NCBI GenBank assembly: GCA_037179515.1
Contig: JAXCGZ010002403.1
Span: 1 to 55,000 of the forward strand
Direction of reading: 5' to 3'
DNA length: 55,000 bases
Source: Halocaridina rubra
Taxonomy: Eukaryota > Arthropoda > Malacostraca > Decapoda > Atyidae
How positions within the stretch are numbered: position 1 is the stretch's first letter; each line of letters starts with the position of its first letter. Below, one piece after another: positions 45,987 to 55,000 of this stretch. The translations under genes were made by a program, and so were the position numbers. The notes under the pieces are model-generated. The model saw nothing but the letters and a program-made list of their open reading frames with translations, was not told where the DNA came from and ran no database searches.

Positions 45987-47324
45987 TCATAATTTTTCCT
46001 CGCTGGGATCCTGGGTGTCAGCATCTTTGTGCTTCAACATATCATCTTTTGAGGGCGATTTTTTCCTAAAAGAGAAGGATTTGAACAGAAGAGACCTACC
46101 AGATTCATGTTTCTTTTTAGAGTTCTTAGGAGATTCATAAGATAAAGCTTTGAAACCTCTGTTTCTATTGAGCGTGGGAGGTTGCTTTGTTATTGTCTGG
46201 GAGCCATCTGCTTTAGATTCTCCAGCCTCTGCAAGGAGGTCGTCTTGAGATCCAGCTGGAGTATTTTCGGGCGTATTCATACCAACCCTGTCCGACTTTT
46301 TGGACCGGCCATTTCTGCGTGGAAGCATGTCCAGTGATAAACTGAAACCTTTGTGCTTAAGGAAGGAATTAGAAGATAATGCGCTTTTTTCCGACAAAGT
46401 CGGTGATGGCTGAGCATTGGAGCACATAAACTGCTTTCTCTTGGGCTCTAAGAGTTCAAAAGAGGTAGAAGTTTTGATTTCAACAGGAGAAACAATAACA
46501 CTAGATGAGGATTCTTTATATTTACTTTTGGGTGACTCTCTCTCACTCGCACTCAACATATTTTCTTCACTTTGCTGCTTTTGTGAACTGATGCCAAAAC
46601 TAATTTTAGGTCTTGAAATATGAAACGTTCTATGAGAGCGACCCTTCCCTGGTTCAGATTTACTTCTAGTTCGTTTGAGCACACCCTGAAGAGATCCCTC
46701 CTTGTGTCTTGCGCTACTTTTTCCAATTGGAGCCGAGCCATTGACATTTCTATCCCGATCCATAGAGGAGAGACGCTCGGAAAAGATTCTGAGACGAGTT
46801 AGAATGGAAGTTTCTTTGTCTCCTTTAACTGCAGTAGCATTCTCCTCATCCGGCTCAGTGGCTGCTTCGACATGAGGTAAAAGACGATCTTCGAGCGATT
46901 TGGGGGACATAGTTCGTTCACAGCTTGACCTACCACCGACACTATTACGACGTTCGGTACTGTTTCGCCTCGACTGCGATTTATGAACATCGGTAGCAAT
47001 CTTAAATCTAGATGTTCTTTCACTTACTTCCACCTCAGTCTCAGTCAAATCCACATCCTCTAATTCAACATCACCACAATCTATAGTGCTTGAACGATAA
47101 AATGAGCCTCTAGATGATGCTCGACTCTTCAGGCTCAAAGAGCTCTCAGTTTTCATTATGACACGCTTTGTCATATCGTGCGATAGCTGACTAGTTGGTC
47201 TCTCTGGTTGGTCCTCTTCTTCGATGACCTCGGGTAACTCAATCTCGTCTGAAGCCTTCTTAGTAGATTCATTCAAACGCTTATAGTGATCCAAAGCGTA
47301 TTTGACTGGTTGAATGATTAAGTC
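45987..47324 (-). CDS. Pde9: PDE9-like terminal exon p7: end of catalytic domain and long Ser-rich tail
   Basis: 1338 nt, 445 codons plus stop; acceptor AG at 47326-47325. Starts [20 protein letters not shown], the last catalytic helix, then an acidic patch ([13 protein letters not shown]), a Ser/Arg-rich stretch with two RRNS motifs ([14 protein letters not shown]), an acidic block ([15 protein letters not shown]), RTRSKSEP, and a basic Phe-containing end ([18 protein letters not shown]). It looks disordered and phosphorylatable. The open frame over 1.3 kb in otherwise stop-rich DNA, directly in phase with the catalytic exons, makes it real coding sequence. Function of the tail is unknown. 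Confidence 0.93.
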   Translation of the reverse strand, partial: DLIIQPVKYALDHYKRLNESTKKASDEIELPEVIEEEDQPERPTSQLSHDMTKRVIMKTESSLSLKSRASSRGSFYRSSTIDCGDVELEDVDLTETEVEVSERTSRFKIATDVHKSQSRRNSTERRNSVGGRSSCERTMSPKSLEDRLLPHVEAATEPDEENATAVKGDKETSILTRLRIFSERLSSMDRDRNVNGSAPIGKSSARHKEGSLQGVLKRTRSKSEPGKGRSHRTFHISRPKISFGISSQKQQSEENMLSASERESPKSKYKESSSSVIVSPVEIKTSTSFELLEPKRKQFMCSNAQPSPTLSEKSALSSNSFLKHKGFSLSLDMLPRRNGRSKKSDRVGMNTPENTPAGSQDDLLAEAGESKADGSQTITKQPPTLNRNRGFKALSYESPKNSKKKHESGRSLLFKSFSFRKKSPSKDDMLKHKDADTQDPSEEKL

Positions 47325-50300
47325 CTGAAACGAAAATGAGATCTATAAACACAATTTAGAAAATTAATAATACTTGCTGATCATGTACCTAGATAAAAAT
47401 GATAGCTTTATCTACTTCTCTTGAAATATAAATTTTTTTTACCAGGTATAAAGTATATTTACACACTCAGAAACAAATCATTGTAACTGCCTAAGAACAA
47501 ATGCAACCTCATATATGTTATGAGATTATATCTGTCAATGTTAATTTGTAAGATTACTTTCTCACACACATATATTACAAGTGAAGTAGAGACAGCCATA
47601 CTAATAATGATAGCAAATTCCTTGGATCATATATACTGTATTTTAGTGAGAAACTCCATTACATTTTTATAGACCTGAGTGATATACCATTGCCTTATTC
47701 AGTCAATACTAATGGAAGATCTTGACCTATTTGGGACCATTCTATATATACATACAAGCACCTGGTTAGGAAGATATTCTAACATGAAGGAAATTCATTT
47801 TTGTGGCATTTGGAATTAAATAGTGAGTACAACAACTTAATCTCATATTTAGACTCTCCCGTAAGGGTCACAAAAGTGTATCACCAGTCTCCATGTAGCC
47901 CTGTATTCTGAGTCCTACTCCATCACACTACATAAATTCATGTCCTCTCTCACCACATTCATAAACCTTCTCTTTGGCCTACCTCTCCTCGACTGCCTGG
48001 CACTTCCATTTCAATCTCTTTCTCCCAACGTACCCATCATCCCTCTTCAGAAATTGCCAAAATCATATCACTCTCACCTACTTCACCATGTTCCCAAACC
48101 GTACTACCTTCGCTGTCCCTCTAATATACTCATTCCTTATCCTCTCTATCGTTGTCACGTCAAAAGAAAAATGCAGAATTTTCAACTCTGCCACCTGTCT
48201 TTTTGTGAGTGGGACTGTCTCCAAGCCATACATCATAGCTGGTCTTACTACTGTCTTGTAAATTTTACCTTTCACTTTTGCGTGTACCCTTTTGCCATAT
48301 ATTACTGCTGTCAATCTCTTACAAGACCTTCTTGCAGGAAATATATTCAAATATTATAAGAACACATAATGAGTATCTAAAGTTACAATGAAAAACTGTG
48401 TATGTAGTTAAAAGTTTTGGTCTCAAACCATATAGTCTTACATAATTATAAGCTTACAACCACATACGCCAACAACACAACATACACGCCCTAAGAGTTC
48501 TGTGGGAAAGTCTTGGATTAACAATAGCCTTCCTTAGGGACTTGGGGCTGCTTGGCCAGGCAGCTTAAGGAACAATAACAAAAACAGTCAAAAGCCAAGA
48601 AAATGAATAATTTAGTCTGACATACCTCCAACTCTGGAAGGACTTTCCCAAGGGCTTCAAAAAGAGGCAGGAGAACAAATCCAATAAATGAACACTGAGA
48701 AGATGGCTTGGTCACTTTTTCTCGGTCCATGAAAGGCGACACTGGGAGACCTTCGAGCTTTTCTAGATCACTTTGGTTAAAAAATTCCTGGAAGAATTAT
48801 ACATTAAATTCAATAAGAGTTCAGAGCTTGGTTTAATATAAAAAAGACTGAATAATTTTTTTTCTTGTGAATTAGTTCCTGGCTAAGCTTAAGCAGCTTC
48901 TGCTGGGTGAAATTCAGGTGAAATGTATGCGTAATTTAAACTTGTTCTCGGTCTTGCTTTAAGGACATACAGTATGTATATTTAAATCAAAATTAGTGCT
49001 TTGGATAGCTAGAAAGCTTTGAGAATGACTTGTACAAATAAAAAGTAAAATTAATTCCATATCTCCTTAACATACTATTCAGGTTTATACACAACTTGCT
49101 AGAAGAGTATTGCTAGGGTGCTCTAGAATTATTCATATTTACTAGGCAAGTCACTTTACCTAACCAGATCATATTCAGTCAAACCTAACATAAGCTAACC
49201 CATGCTAACCTAACAATTTACAGGGTTATTTCACTTTATATGGGGGTCTTGGCTTTACTCATCTTTACAAAATCCAAATACCTGCATGCTAACTGCAAAT
49301 ATGTACACAAGAATATAATACAATAACTGTTTACAATGATCAGACTTACAAGATAAAAAAATGTACCAATGTAGCTTACAAATAAGTACTTTTTGATGAA
49401 TTCTCCACCTAAAACAGTGAAAGGAGTATCTATTTAGAGCTTCCATCATGGCAAAAGATGATCCACTGAGGAGCAAAGAGCTCTCTTTCTATTTTAGCGT
49501 GAGCCAACCAGTATGTCAGTTCTAGTTCAAAACAATAACACACCATACTGTATGGCCACCATCTCACAAATAAGTATCTGGTGGAAATGGCCTCCAGGAA
49601 AAAGGAATACAATGCAGTTGGCTTCCAAGTTGTGGAAAATAACGAAAACAACCCTTAAACAAGTATACATAAATTCATATGAATGAATGCATACGGTAAG
49701 TAGAGCAGGAAATCTTGCAAACTATATATTTACCTGCATTAAACACTCCAGCCACGGCTCTGCAATGTCCAATGGTCTCGCTTCATTGCTGATATCGGCA
49801 ACTTTGATCAGAACCATGTGTAGCTGCAAGAATAAGGCAAAACAGTAAGACATGAAAACTAATTATTTAAAATATATACATGTTCGTCTTGGGTAGATTA
49901 AATATATTACACACTTCATGACAGTATAAAAATGACAAATGAAAATGTTAGGCAAATGAAGATTTTTACTTCAAATGAAAGTGGATAAATTCAACTCTGC
50001 AAATCCAATATCCTTGTCATTCTCTGAACACAGTTCCAATTTTAAGATATAGGTATACGTCATCATAAATGACCTCGAAAGAAAATGCAAAAGAAATAAG
50101 CTGTAAGCACTTCTGATTTTGAGAAGTCATCATGGCTTTCATGATGAATTTTCAAAATCGAAAGTACTTGCAACTCAAGCCCATTTAATTCTCCTTCATG
50201 GTCAATATAGTTATATACATTTTTTCTAAGCGCTTCTCTTGGAATAAATAATCTACGTGCAATGACAATGAAAATCTGTAAAAGAGACATAAATACTAAA

Positions 50301-53300
50301 TAAAACATTATATCTTGAACCACAAGTCTTACCAGGTTAACATGCGCCCTGTTTGCAAAATCAAATGCGGGAATAATTTCTCGAAAATCCGATAAAATTT
50401 CATTATGGCGCGCCATGTCTGTCGCAAGAATACAACGTATCATTCCTTCCCTTATCTTCTTGTAGTCTTCTGTTGGTACATTTCTGTAATTAAAATGAAA
50501 ATTTAATTGATATCAGCTATACTTAATACGAGAAAATAGCAACAACCTTCTCCTACTCTCTCGCAATCTTCTGTCAATACATTTCTGGAATTATATTGTC
50601 TGTTTTTAACTTTAAAGTGTCCCTGTTATTTCCCCAATATGAGGGTAGCCCAAGACAAAGTGTAGCTAAGGAATTGAGGCTGGATGTCCATCCTAACACC
50701 CCATGGTGGGCTCGATCGTGGGTCTGTCAATTCTCGAGTCAAGTATTCTAACCACTAAGTTACTGTAGTCCCCTTTTCTGCAATTAGAGAAATATTTCTG
50801 GTAATATTTTCCTATAGTGTTCTATCAATACATTTTTGAAATCAAAAGCACTTACTAAACATATTTTATAAAAAAAAATTCATCTACCTATAGACAAAAG
50901 CCACAATTCCCCTTATATAGGCGGGTCGCTGAGACAAAGCAAAAAAATTGACTTTTGATGGGAGGAAAATAAAGAGGAGTGGATTCTCACCCCCTGGCTC
51001 CGCCCCAATTAATCAAATTTTATGACACGCAGTCTCAATCCAACCCGAGATTTAGAATAGCAATGTTATTGTTGTTTGGGGTTTTATGTGTCACTATTAA
51101 TCACCATTATGGGAGTGGAAATAATGGGAATCAAGGCTGGATGCTCTTCCTATCACCCTGTGGTGGGCTCAATCACAGGTCTGTCACCTCCCGAGTCGAG
51201 TATTCTAACTACCAGGATATTGCAGTCGCCACGTATCACACAAATACGAAAGCCAATTTTAACTCCCTTTTGTGGGCTCAACTGCGGGTCTGTCAACTCC
51301 ATAGTCGAGTATTCTAACCACTGATCCGCTGCAGTTCCTATGTATCAAGTAAATATGAAACCCATTTTAACGCAGATCGGAAAAAAATAGACTGTGATTA
51401 ATACTCTAATTTAACGTCACCTGAATATGTTGCATTCTTTTCTCTCCAGCACCGTAAATGCCACTGAACAGTGATGGTTTTCCAAGGGTGAAATATCGTT
51501 ATACCTCAGCGCTAGCTCTGTCTTTGCGTTAATCTGAAAGAGTAATGCATTCCAATTATGCATTCTTCAATGTTTCCTCTTCTACCTCCTACTGTTGGGA
51601 TTCGTACATGGGTCCTAAAGAACAGGAGTCTGCACCTAAGTGCACGTAGCCACAGTGGACCTCTGTGGATCAGCGCTCTACACTGAGGACTTCTGTTTTA
51701 CGTATCCCAGGTTCGAATCCTGACAGAAGGAAGTAGAATATTTGGAAAATAATAAGAAAGACAAAAACCACACTGACAATCTAGTAAAACGTTTCTTTGT
51801 ATCTAAAAAAGATCAACATTAAAAAACTAAATTGTCAATATATTACATTCATTAAATCCCCACTTTGTGTTACTATTTGTCCCCTTTATGAGGGTGGACC
51901 TATATTGGTGCTGAGGAATAAAGGCTGGATGCCCTTACTAATGCCCAGCGGGGGTTTGATCAGAGGTCTGCTGAATATTCTTATCAATACACAGAGGTGG
52001 TCCTACATTATATCATATTAAATTCAGTAACTTTCAAAAATTAAAAGCTCAGTTTAAACACCTAGACCTACTAATCTAATATACAAATATCACTGAGAAT
52101 TTACGATAAACAAAGAAGAGTACTTATAATTTAAGTATTTTATTCAGCACAAGTTAACTTCATGGCAAATTAGTATCTGTCAACTTCTATTCCGAAAATT
52201 TGGCAACAAAATATCATAAGAGCAGTTTGCTAGAAAGGAGGGAATTAAAAGTGGAATTAAAGGTTTTAGAGGATGAGTAATATATCATTAAATAATTTAG
52301 TGCTTCGCTTCTCCTTTATAAATAGTTAAGCAGAGGTCAAGTCAATAAAAGACACAAGAAGAGGAATATAATTCATATGGGAAAGTGTAATAGCAATGAG
52401 AGTACAACGCAATGTTACCCCAAAACACAAAGAGTGCTAAAAGGGGCCCTTGGAGCAAAAATAAACAATTTCTCTTTATAATGTTAAAATGAAATTTCTG
52501 TTTTCAGAATACAATAAAATAAATAAAATAAGCTAAGGAGGTCTGTATATATACAACTTCCCCACAGGAGACTTCAACTAGAACTGATAAAAGAGTAACG
52601 AATGGATAATGACCAAAATGGATAATCATAAACATTTTCAGAATAATTGATACCAGTGAAAATATCTAGTGTCAACATTCACCTAATTAAAGAAAAATAA
52701 AGCAAAGAAATGTATTTACTGATTGATTATACAATGTCGATTCCACATGTGTATTTAATTATGTAACACATTATCTCACATGGGTTTCATTTACTCTCAC
52801 TGAAGTTGTCACTGACTTCCCAGCTCTGAAGTACTAGATAAAATTTACACAATACTACTAACGATTTGATGCGTTTAATTAATCAAGAAACAAATTACTT
52901 CCTGTGAGTTTCTTTCTCTATCACTGAAGTTATCATCTTTGACTTACTTGATAAATATTATTGAATCCCGGATGATCAAGGTCGTGACAAACACACGATG
53001 TGATGAGAATCAGCACATCCAGGTCCCCAAGTTTTTCCAGCAGGCCGCATTTCCAGACCATTCCATACATCTGTAAGAGAGGTAAAGAGTTATTTTTTTT
53101 TATGAGTATGACACCGGGGTGGGCATAGAAAATTGGCCTCATCGGGCCCAGCCATCACATCAAAGAAACATTCAGAAGAATAAGTAGCAGCTTAAGGACA
53201 AATCAGAAATACGAGAATGATACACACTGGTGCAAGGATAGGCTAAAAGAATACTCAGAGTACTGAAGACCCATAAATATGGCAGGATTAGGCCCTAAGA

Positions 53301-54456
53301 TTACGACATATAAGTTTTTTGACAGACGCAAGATCATAGGAGTTAGGGGAGACAGAGACGAGAGGGAGGTGGACAGGTATATGGGTAAGCTATCAGCCTT
53401 AATGATAATGAGTTAATTCCAGCTGTACTGATCCCATCTTCACGGTGAGTAGCTGGTCAATCGTCCGATTAATGAGCTTCTCACAGAATAGAATCAATAT
53501 TTCTGGGAGACAATGAAGCTGAAATTCTATTTTAGGAAGGATTTTTTTTAATCGATGAAGAGAGGTATTAAAATTCAAGCTTTTCCGTACATGTTATCAA
53601 AAGAGAATCTTGAAGCTTTTTCCTTGCCATAGAACAGAAAATGGAATGGGCCAAGTTAGGTATGACATAAAAATTCTTGTTTTCACTCCATAATATATAC
53701 GCTTGTGGCTACCCTGCGTGGAAGAGTAGGATGCTGAATCTCGGTTAAAAATAAAATTTTATATTCATTTAACTAAAAAAAAAAAAAGAATACAAATATT
53801 CGGATAAGGTAAAGATTAGCGACCCCAGGACATTAAATGAGCTCTTAATTTGTTAGGTTAGGTTAGGCTAGGCATCAGTCTAAGCTAAAACTATGTTCTA
53901 AGGGTCGCTAATCTTAACTATGAAAATTTATGTACTTCAGTAGGAACAGAGTGGCAGTAGCTGCTATCGGGCCTCACAGCAGAAGATCCTAGCTCAATTA
54001 CCCTGTGGTTGACTTAAGCAGGGTGGCGATGGAGAACTGTGGCACATTTTTATCCCCAAGGAGCTAAGAGGAGTGATCGATGCATCGTAGTTTCTGCTGA
54101 ATGTGCGGTTTGACTCAGTCACCCCTTACAAGGGGGACAGTGGCAATTGCATAAGTACGTTTGCTTGATAGTGGTATTGCAGAAACTAAACACAGTAAAT
54201 GAGGATCAGTGTCATCGTCTCCTCTTTCCATTATCTTATGTACATTTTACAGAAAAAAATAAAGTACATGTAATGGAGACAGACAGGTACAAGTTCCCCT
54301 ACTCCTCCGGATCGTCTTACCATCTGAGCCACGCAGAAAGCATGTTGGAAGTTGTGAAAAGGGACTTGATTGTAACAGTGGTAGACACGGCACAAGAAAT
54401 TCCGCAGGACCTCCGTCTCAATGCCAAACTTCGTCGTTAAACCGAGGTCATTATAC
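45987..54456 (-). CDS. Pde9: PDE9-type cGMP phosphodiesterase, C-terminal 703 residues in seven exons
   Basis: Class I cyclic-nucleotide phosphodiesterase; the PDE9 family hydrolyses cGMP to GMP with high affinity. Exons were joined by splice sites and phase. Numbering from the first full codon in the window: HNFQH metal-binding residues at 34-38, the HD pair at 74-75 in [11 protein letters not shown], Asp 184 and Glu 188 in ADISNEARP, and the purine-binding Gln 235. From human PDE9A His256 through Gln453 the spacing matches without gaps in my manual alignment (146 residues between His256 and Asp402 equivalents). After the catalytic domain comes a roughly 425-residue Ser-rich basic tail absent from human PDE9A. 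The N-terminal part lies beyond the right edge. Convergent with the ABCC4-like gene. Confidence 0.95.
47830..48350 (-). mobile_element. Decayed non-LTR retrotransposon (LINE), reverse-transcriptase C-terminal end
   Basis: The minus strand codes [47 protein letters not shown] over 48078-48350, the well-known C-terminal part of LINE reverse transcriptases spread through animal genomes. After a frameshift, matching pieces continue left (RDDGYVGRK near 48040, then [12 protein letters not shown] near 47940). It is 5'-truncated and broken by frameshifts, so inactive. Confidence 0.85.
48480..48585 (+). repeat. Third copy of the GAGCTCT...GGCCTTCC repeat
   Basis: ACGCCCTAAGAGTTCTGTGG, AACAATAGCCTTCCTTAGGG, GGCCAGGCAGCTTAAGGAAC. 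It ends 41 bp from PDE9 exon p6. Confidence 0.6.
48626..48787 (-). CDS. Pde9: PDE9-like exon p6 (purine-binding Gln)
   Basis: 162 nt, 54 codons, phase 0; acceptor AG at 48789-48788, donor GTATGT from 48625. Codes [40 protein letters not shown] and [14 protein letters not shown]. The invariant Gln sits in SSQCSF. Phe (second residue) occupies the place of the Tyr (Tyr424) of human PDE9A. Confidence 0.95.
49110..49272. mobile_element. Foldback MITE, GTAAAGAT family (one end decayed)
   Basis: Right end reverse complement GGATTTTGTAAAGATGAGTA is clear; left end is degenerate. Interior ACCTAACATAAGCTAACC. Confidence 0.55.
49734..49823 (-). CDS. Pde9: PDE9-like exon p5
   Basis: 90 nt, 30 codons, phase 0; acceptor AG at 49825-49824, donor GTAAAT from 49733. 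Codes [20 protein letters not shown] then [10 protein letters not shown]: the fourth metal ligand Asp and the nucleotide-contacting Glu in DISNE. Confidence 0.95.
50333..50483 (-). CDS. Pde9: PDE9-like exon p4
   Basis: 151 nt; acceptor AG at 50485-50484, donor GTAAGA from 50332. Codes [40 protein letters not shown] and [21 protein letters not shown] is diagnostic for PDE family catalytic domains. Confidence 0.95.
50615..50775 (-). mobile_element. SINE family 1, minus orientation
   Basis: Plus-strand: GAATTGAGGCTGGATGTCCA, CCCCATGGTGGGCTCGATCG, GGGTCTGTCAATTCTCGAGT, ACCACTAAGTTACTGTAGTC. In the PDE9 intron and in the sense orientation of that gene. Confidence 0.8.
50905..51000. repeat. Copy of the CCCTTATAT...TGACTCAAAGCAAAA repeat
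   Basis: CCCCTTATATAGGCGGGTCG, CTGAGACAAAGCAAAAAAAT, GGGAGGAAAATAAAGAGGAG parallel 9455-9560. Confidence 0.55.
51078..51340 (-). mobile_element. SINE family 1, minus orientation, plus a duplicated head
   Basis: Full copy at 51078-51225 (plus-strand TTTTATGTGTCACTATTAAT, CAAGGCTGGATGCTCTTCCT, CTGTCACCTCCCGAGTCGAG) followed at about 51258-51340 by a second head half (GGGCTCAACTGCGGGTCTGT). It lies 81 bp downstream of the PDE9 exon p3 donor in gene orientation. Confidence 0.8.
51421..51533 (-). CDS. Pde9: PDE9-like exon p3
   Basis: 113 nt; acceptor AG at 51535-51534, donor GTGACG from 51420. Codes [20 protein letters not shown] then [17 protein letters not shown] and two bases of Arg. [20 protein letters not shown] is the nearly invariant PDE9 counterpart. 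The ORF is too short to stand out without the splice context. Confidence 0.94.
51590..51735. repeat. Pair of inverted tRNA-like modules
   Basis: Plus strand at the right has GGATCAGCGCTCTACACTGA and CCAGGTTCGAATCCTGACAG (A- and B-box-like). The left part, read on the minus strand, has GTGCAGACTCCTGTTCTTTA and GTACGAATCCCAACAG. The halves partly pair with each other. Confidence 0.55.
51855..52006 (-). mobile_element. SINE family 1, minus orientation
   Basis: Plus-strand: TCCCCACTTTGTGTTACTAT, GGAATAAAGGCTGGATGCCC, GGGGGTTTGATCAGAGGTCT; head diverged. Confidence 0.75.
52007..52947. other. PDE9 intron, nothing recognised
   Basis: AT-rich; no exon-like segment with the phase needed between p2 and p3. 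Confidence 0.55.
52948..53070 (-). CDS. Pde9: PDE9-like exon p2 (HD motif)
   Basis: 123 nt, 41 codons, phase 0; acceptor AG at 53072-53071, donor GTAAGT from 52947. Codes [20 protein letters not shown] then [20 protein letters not shown] and Q. CHDLDHPG is the class I PDE HD signature; the FNN following is PDE9-like. Confidence 0.96.
53135..53310 (+). repeat. Repeat shared with 20220-20400
   Basis: TAGCAGCTTAAGGACAAATC, AAAAGAATACTCAGAGTACT, GAAGACCCATAAATATGGCA, GGATTAGGCCCTAAG. Confidence 0.6.
53803..53927. mobile_element. Foldback MITE, GTAAAGATTAG subfamily
   Basis: Left GATAAGGTAAAGATTAGCGA followed by CCCCAGG; right reverse complement ATAGTTAAGATTAGCGACCC. Interior GTTAGGTTAGGTTAGGCTAG. 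Confidence 0.75.
54040..54170 (-). repeat. GAGTCAAA repeat copy, minus orientation
   Basis: Plus-strand reading: ATCCCCAAGGAGCTAAGAGG, AGTGATCGATGCATCG, GGTTTGACTCAGTCACCCCT, TACAAGGGGGACAGTGG. A short related end lies at 32825-32890. Confidence 0.55.
54321..54456 (-). CDS. Pde9: PDE9-like exon p1 (first in window)
   Basis: 136 nt; minus-strand acceptor AG at 54458-54457, donor GTAAGA from 54320 downwards. First G ends a split codon; codes [58 protein letters not shown] is the first metal-binding motif (human FHNFRHCFCVAQM). Reading past the donor gives a spurious extension. Confidence 0.95.
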
Positions 54457-54514
54457 CTGGAGAAAAACAAGCAAGACATTAAAAGCTCTTAAGTATTAAA
54501 TATTATTTTTTTCA

Positions 54515-54663
54515 CGTTTTATGTGTTACTATTAATTCCCATTATGGGGGTGGATTAAGACAGACTGGAGCTGGGGAAGTTAGGCTGGATGCCATGGGCT
54601 CAATCGTGGGTGTGTAACCTCCAGAGTCGGGTATTCTAGCCATAGTGATATAGCGGTTCCCTA
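54515..54663 (-). mobile_element. SINE family 1, minus orientation
   Basis: Plus-strand: CACGTTTTATGTGTTACTAT, CCATTATGGGGGTGGATTAA, GTTAGGCTGGATGCCATGGG, AACCTCCAGAGTCGGGTATT. The reading across GCATTAGG is shortened in this copy. Confidence 0.8.
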
Positions 54664-54727
54664 AGCTTTAAATATATGAGAACAAGATAGATTGGTTGGG
54701 TGTAAAAATGTGGTAATGCTTTATGAG

Positions 54728-54728
<1 letters not shown>

Positions 54729-54814
<86 letters not shown>
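54729..54814. repeat. (TA)n microsatellite, about 86 bp, followed by CA/GACA-rich simple repeats
   Basis: TA array, then from 54845 to about 54930 ATAC, AGAC and CACG/ACAC words (e.g. ACAGACAGAGAGACAGACAG). It is in the PDE9 intron at the right edge. Confidence 0.95.
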
Positions 54815-54815
<1 letters not shown>

Positions 54816-55000
54816 TATTATTTACAAGCTTGTCTTATACCTATTCATACATACATACAGACAGAGAGACAGACAGACACACACACGCAAGAAACACGCA
54901 CGCACATACACGCATACACACACACCACATATTTGCTATGAGAATTAACAAGGAGAAAATATGTTCAACTTTAATAAGCAAACTTTATTCCAACTTCTGA

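Noticed and set aside
47940..48359. 139-residue plus-strand open frame
   Set aside because: Antisense of a decayed LINE reverse-transcriptase end, which is clearly readable on the minus strand.

Overview
The window looks like eukaryotic, almost certainly arthropod, nuclear DNA. A decapod crustacean is my best guess. The reasons are two animal-type multi-exon genes with GT-AG introns, AT-rich introns packed with tRNA-derived SINEs and foldback/MITE elements, very long (TA)n arrays, and blocks rich in GGTTA/TTAGG-like words. The order-level guess is inference; the gene identities are much firmer.

Region 1 (182-34201, plus strand) is most of an ABCC4/MRP4-type full ABC transporter. I could join 28 exon positions, all phase-consistent, into a 1374-residue C-terminal part (TMD1-NBD1-linker-TMD2-NBD2); the N-terminal exons lie left of the window. 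Two exon positions are occupied by tandem duplicates of identical length: position 2 has two versions (205 nt each, 1072-1276 and 2123-2327) and position 19 has three (80 nt each, 21676-21755, 22590-22669, 23367-23446). Neither length is a multiple of three and flanking phases match, so exactly one copy of each must be used to keep the frame. This predicts 2 x 3 = 6 isoforms from mutually exclusive splicing. The alternatives change the TM1/TM2 region and the intracellular coupling loop before TM9.

Region 2 (34202-45986) is intergenic plus 3' UTRs: SINEs, MITEs and a higher-order minisatellite at 42144-42602. I see no credible gene there.

Region 3 (45987-54456, minus strand) is the 3' part of a PDE9-type cGMP phosphodiesterase: seven exons coding 703 residues, comprising most of the HD-type catalytic domain followed by a 445-residue terminal exon that is mostly a Ser-rich basic tail. 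The 5' exons lie beyond the right edge.

The two genes are convergent. MRP4 exports cyclic nucleotides and PDE9 hydrolyses cGMP, so the neighbours could both lower cellular cGMP; whether that is more than coincidence is unknown. A recurring oddity is that several introns of the transporter have their 3' ends tandemly duplicated, producing decoy acceptor sites, which suggests the same local duplication process made the alternative exons.
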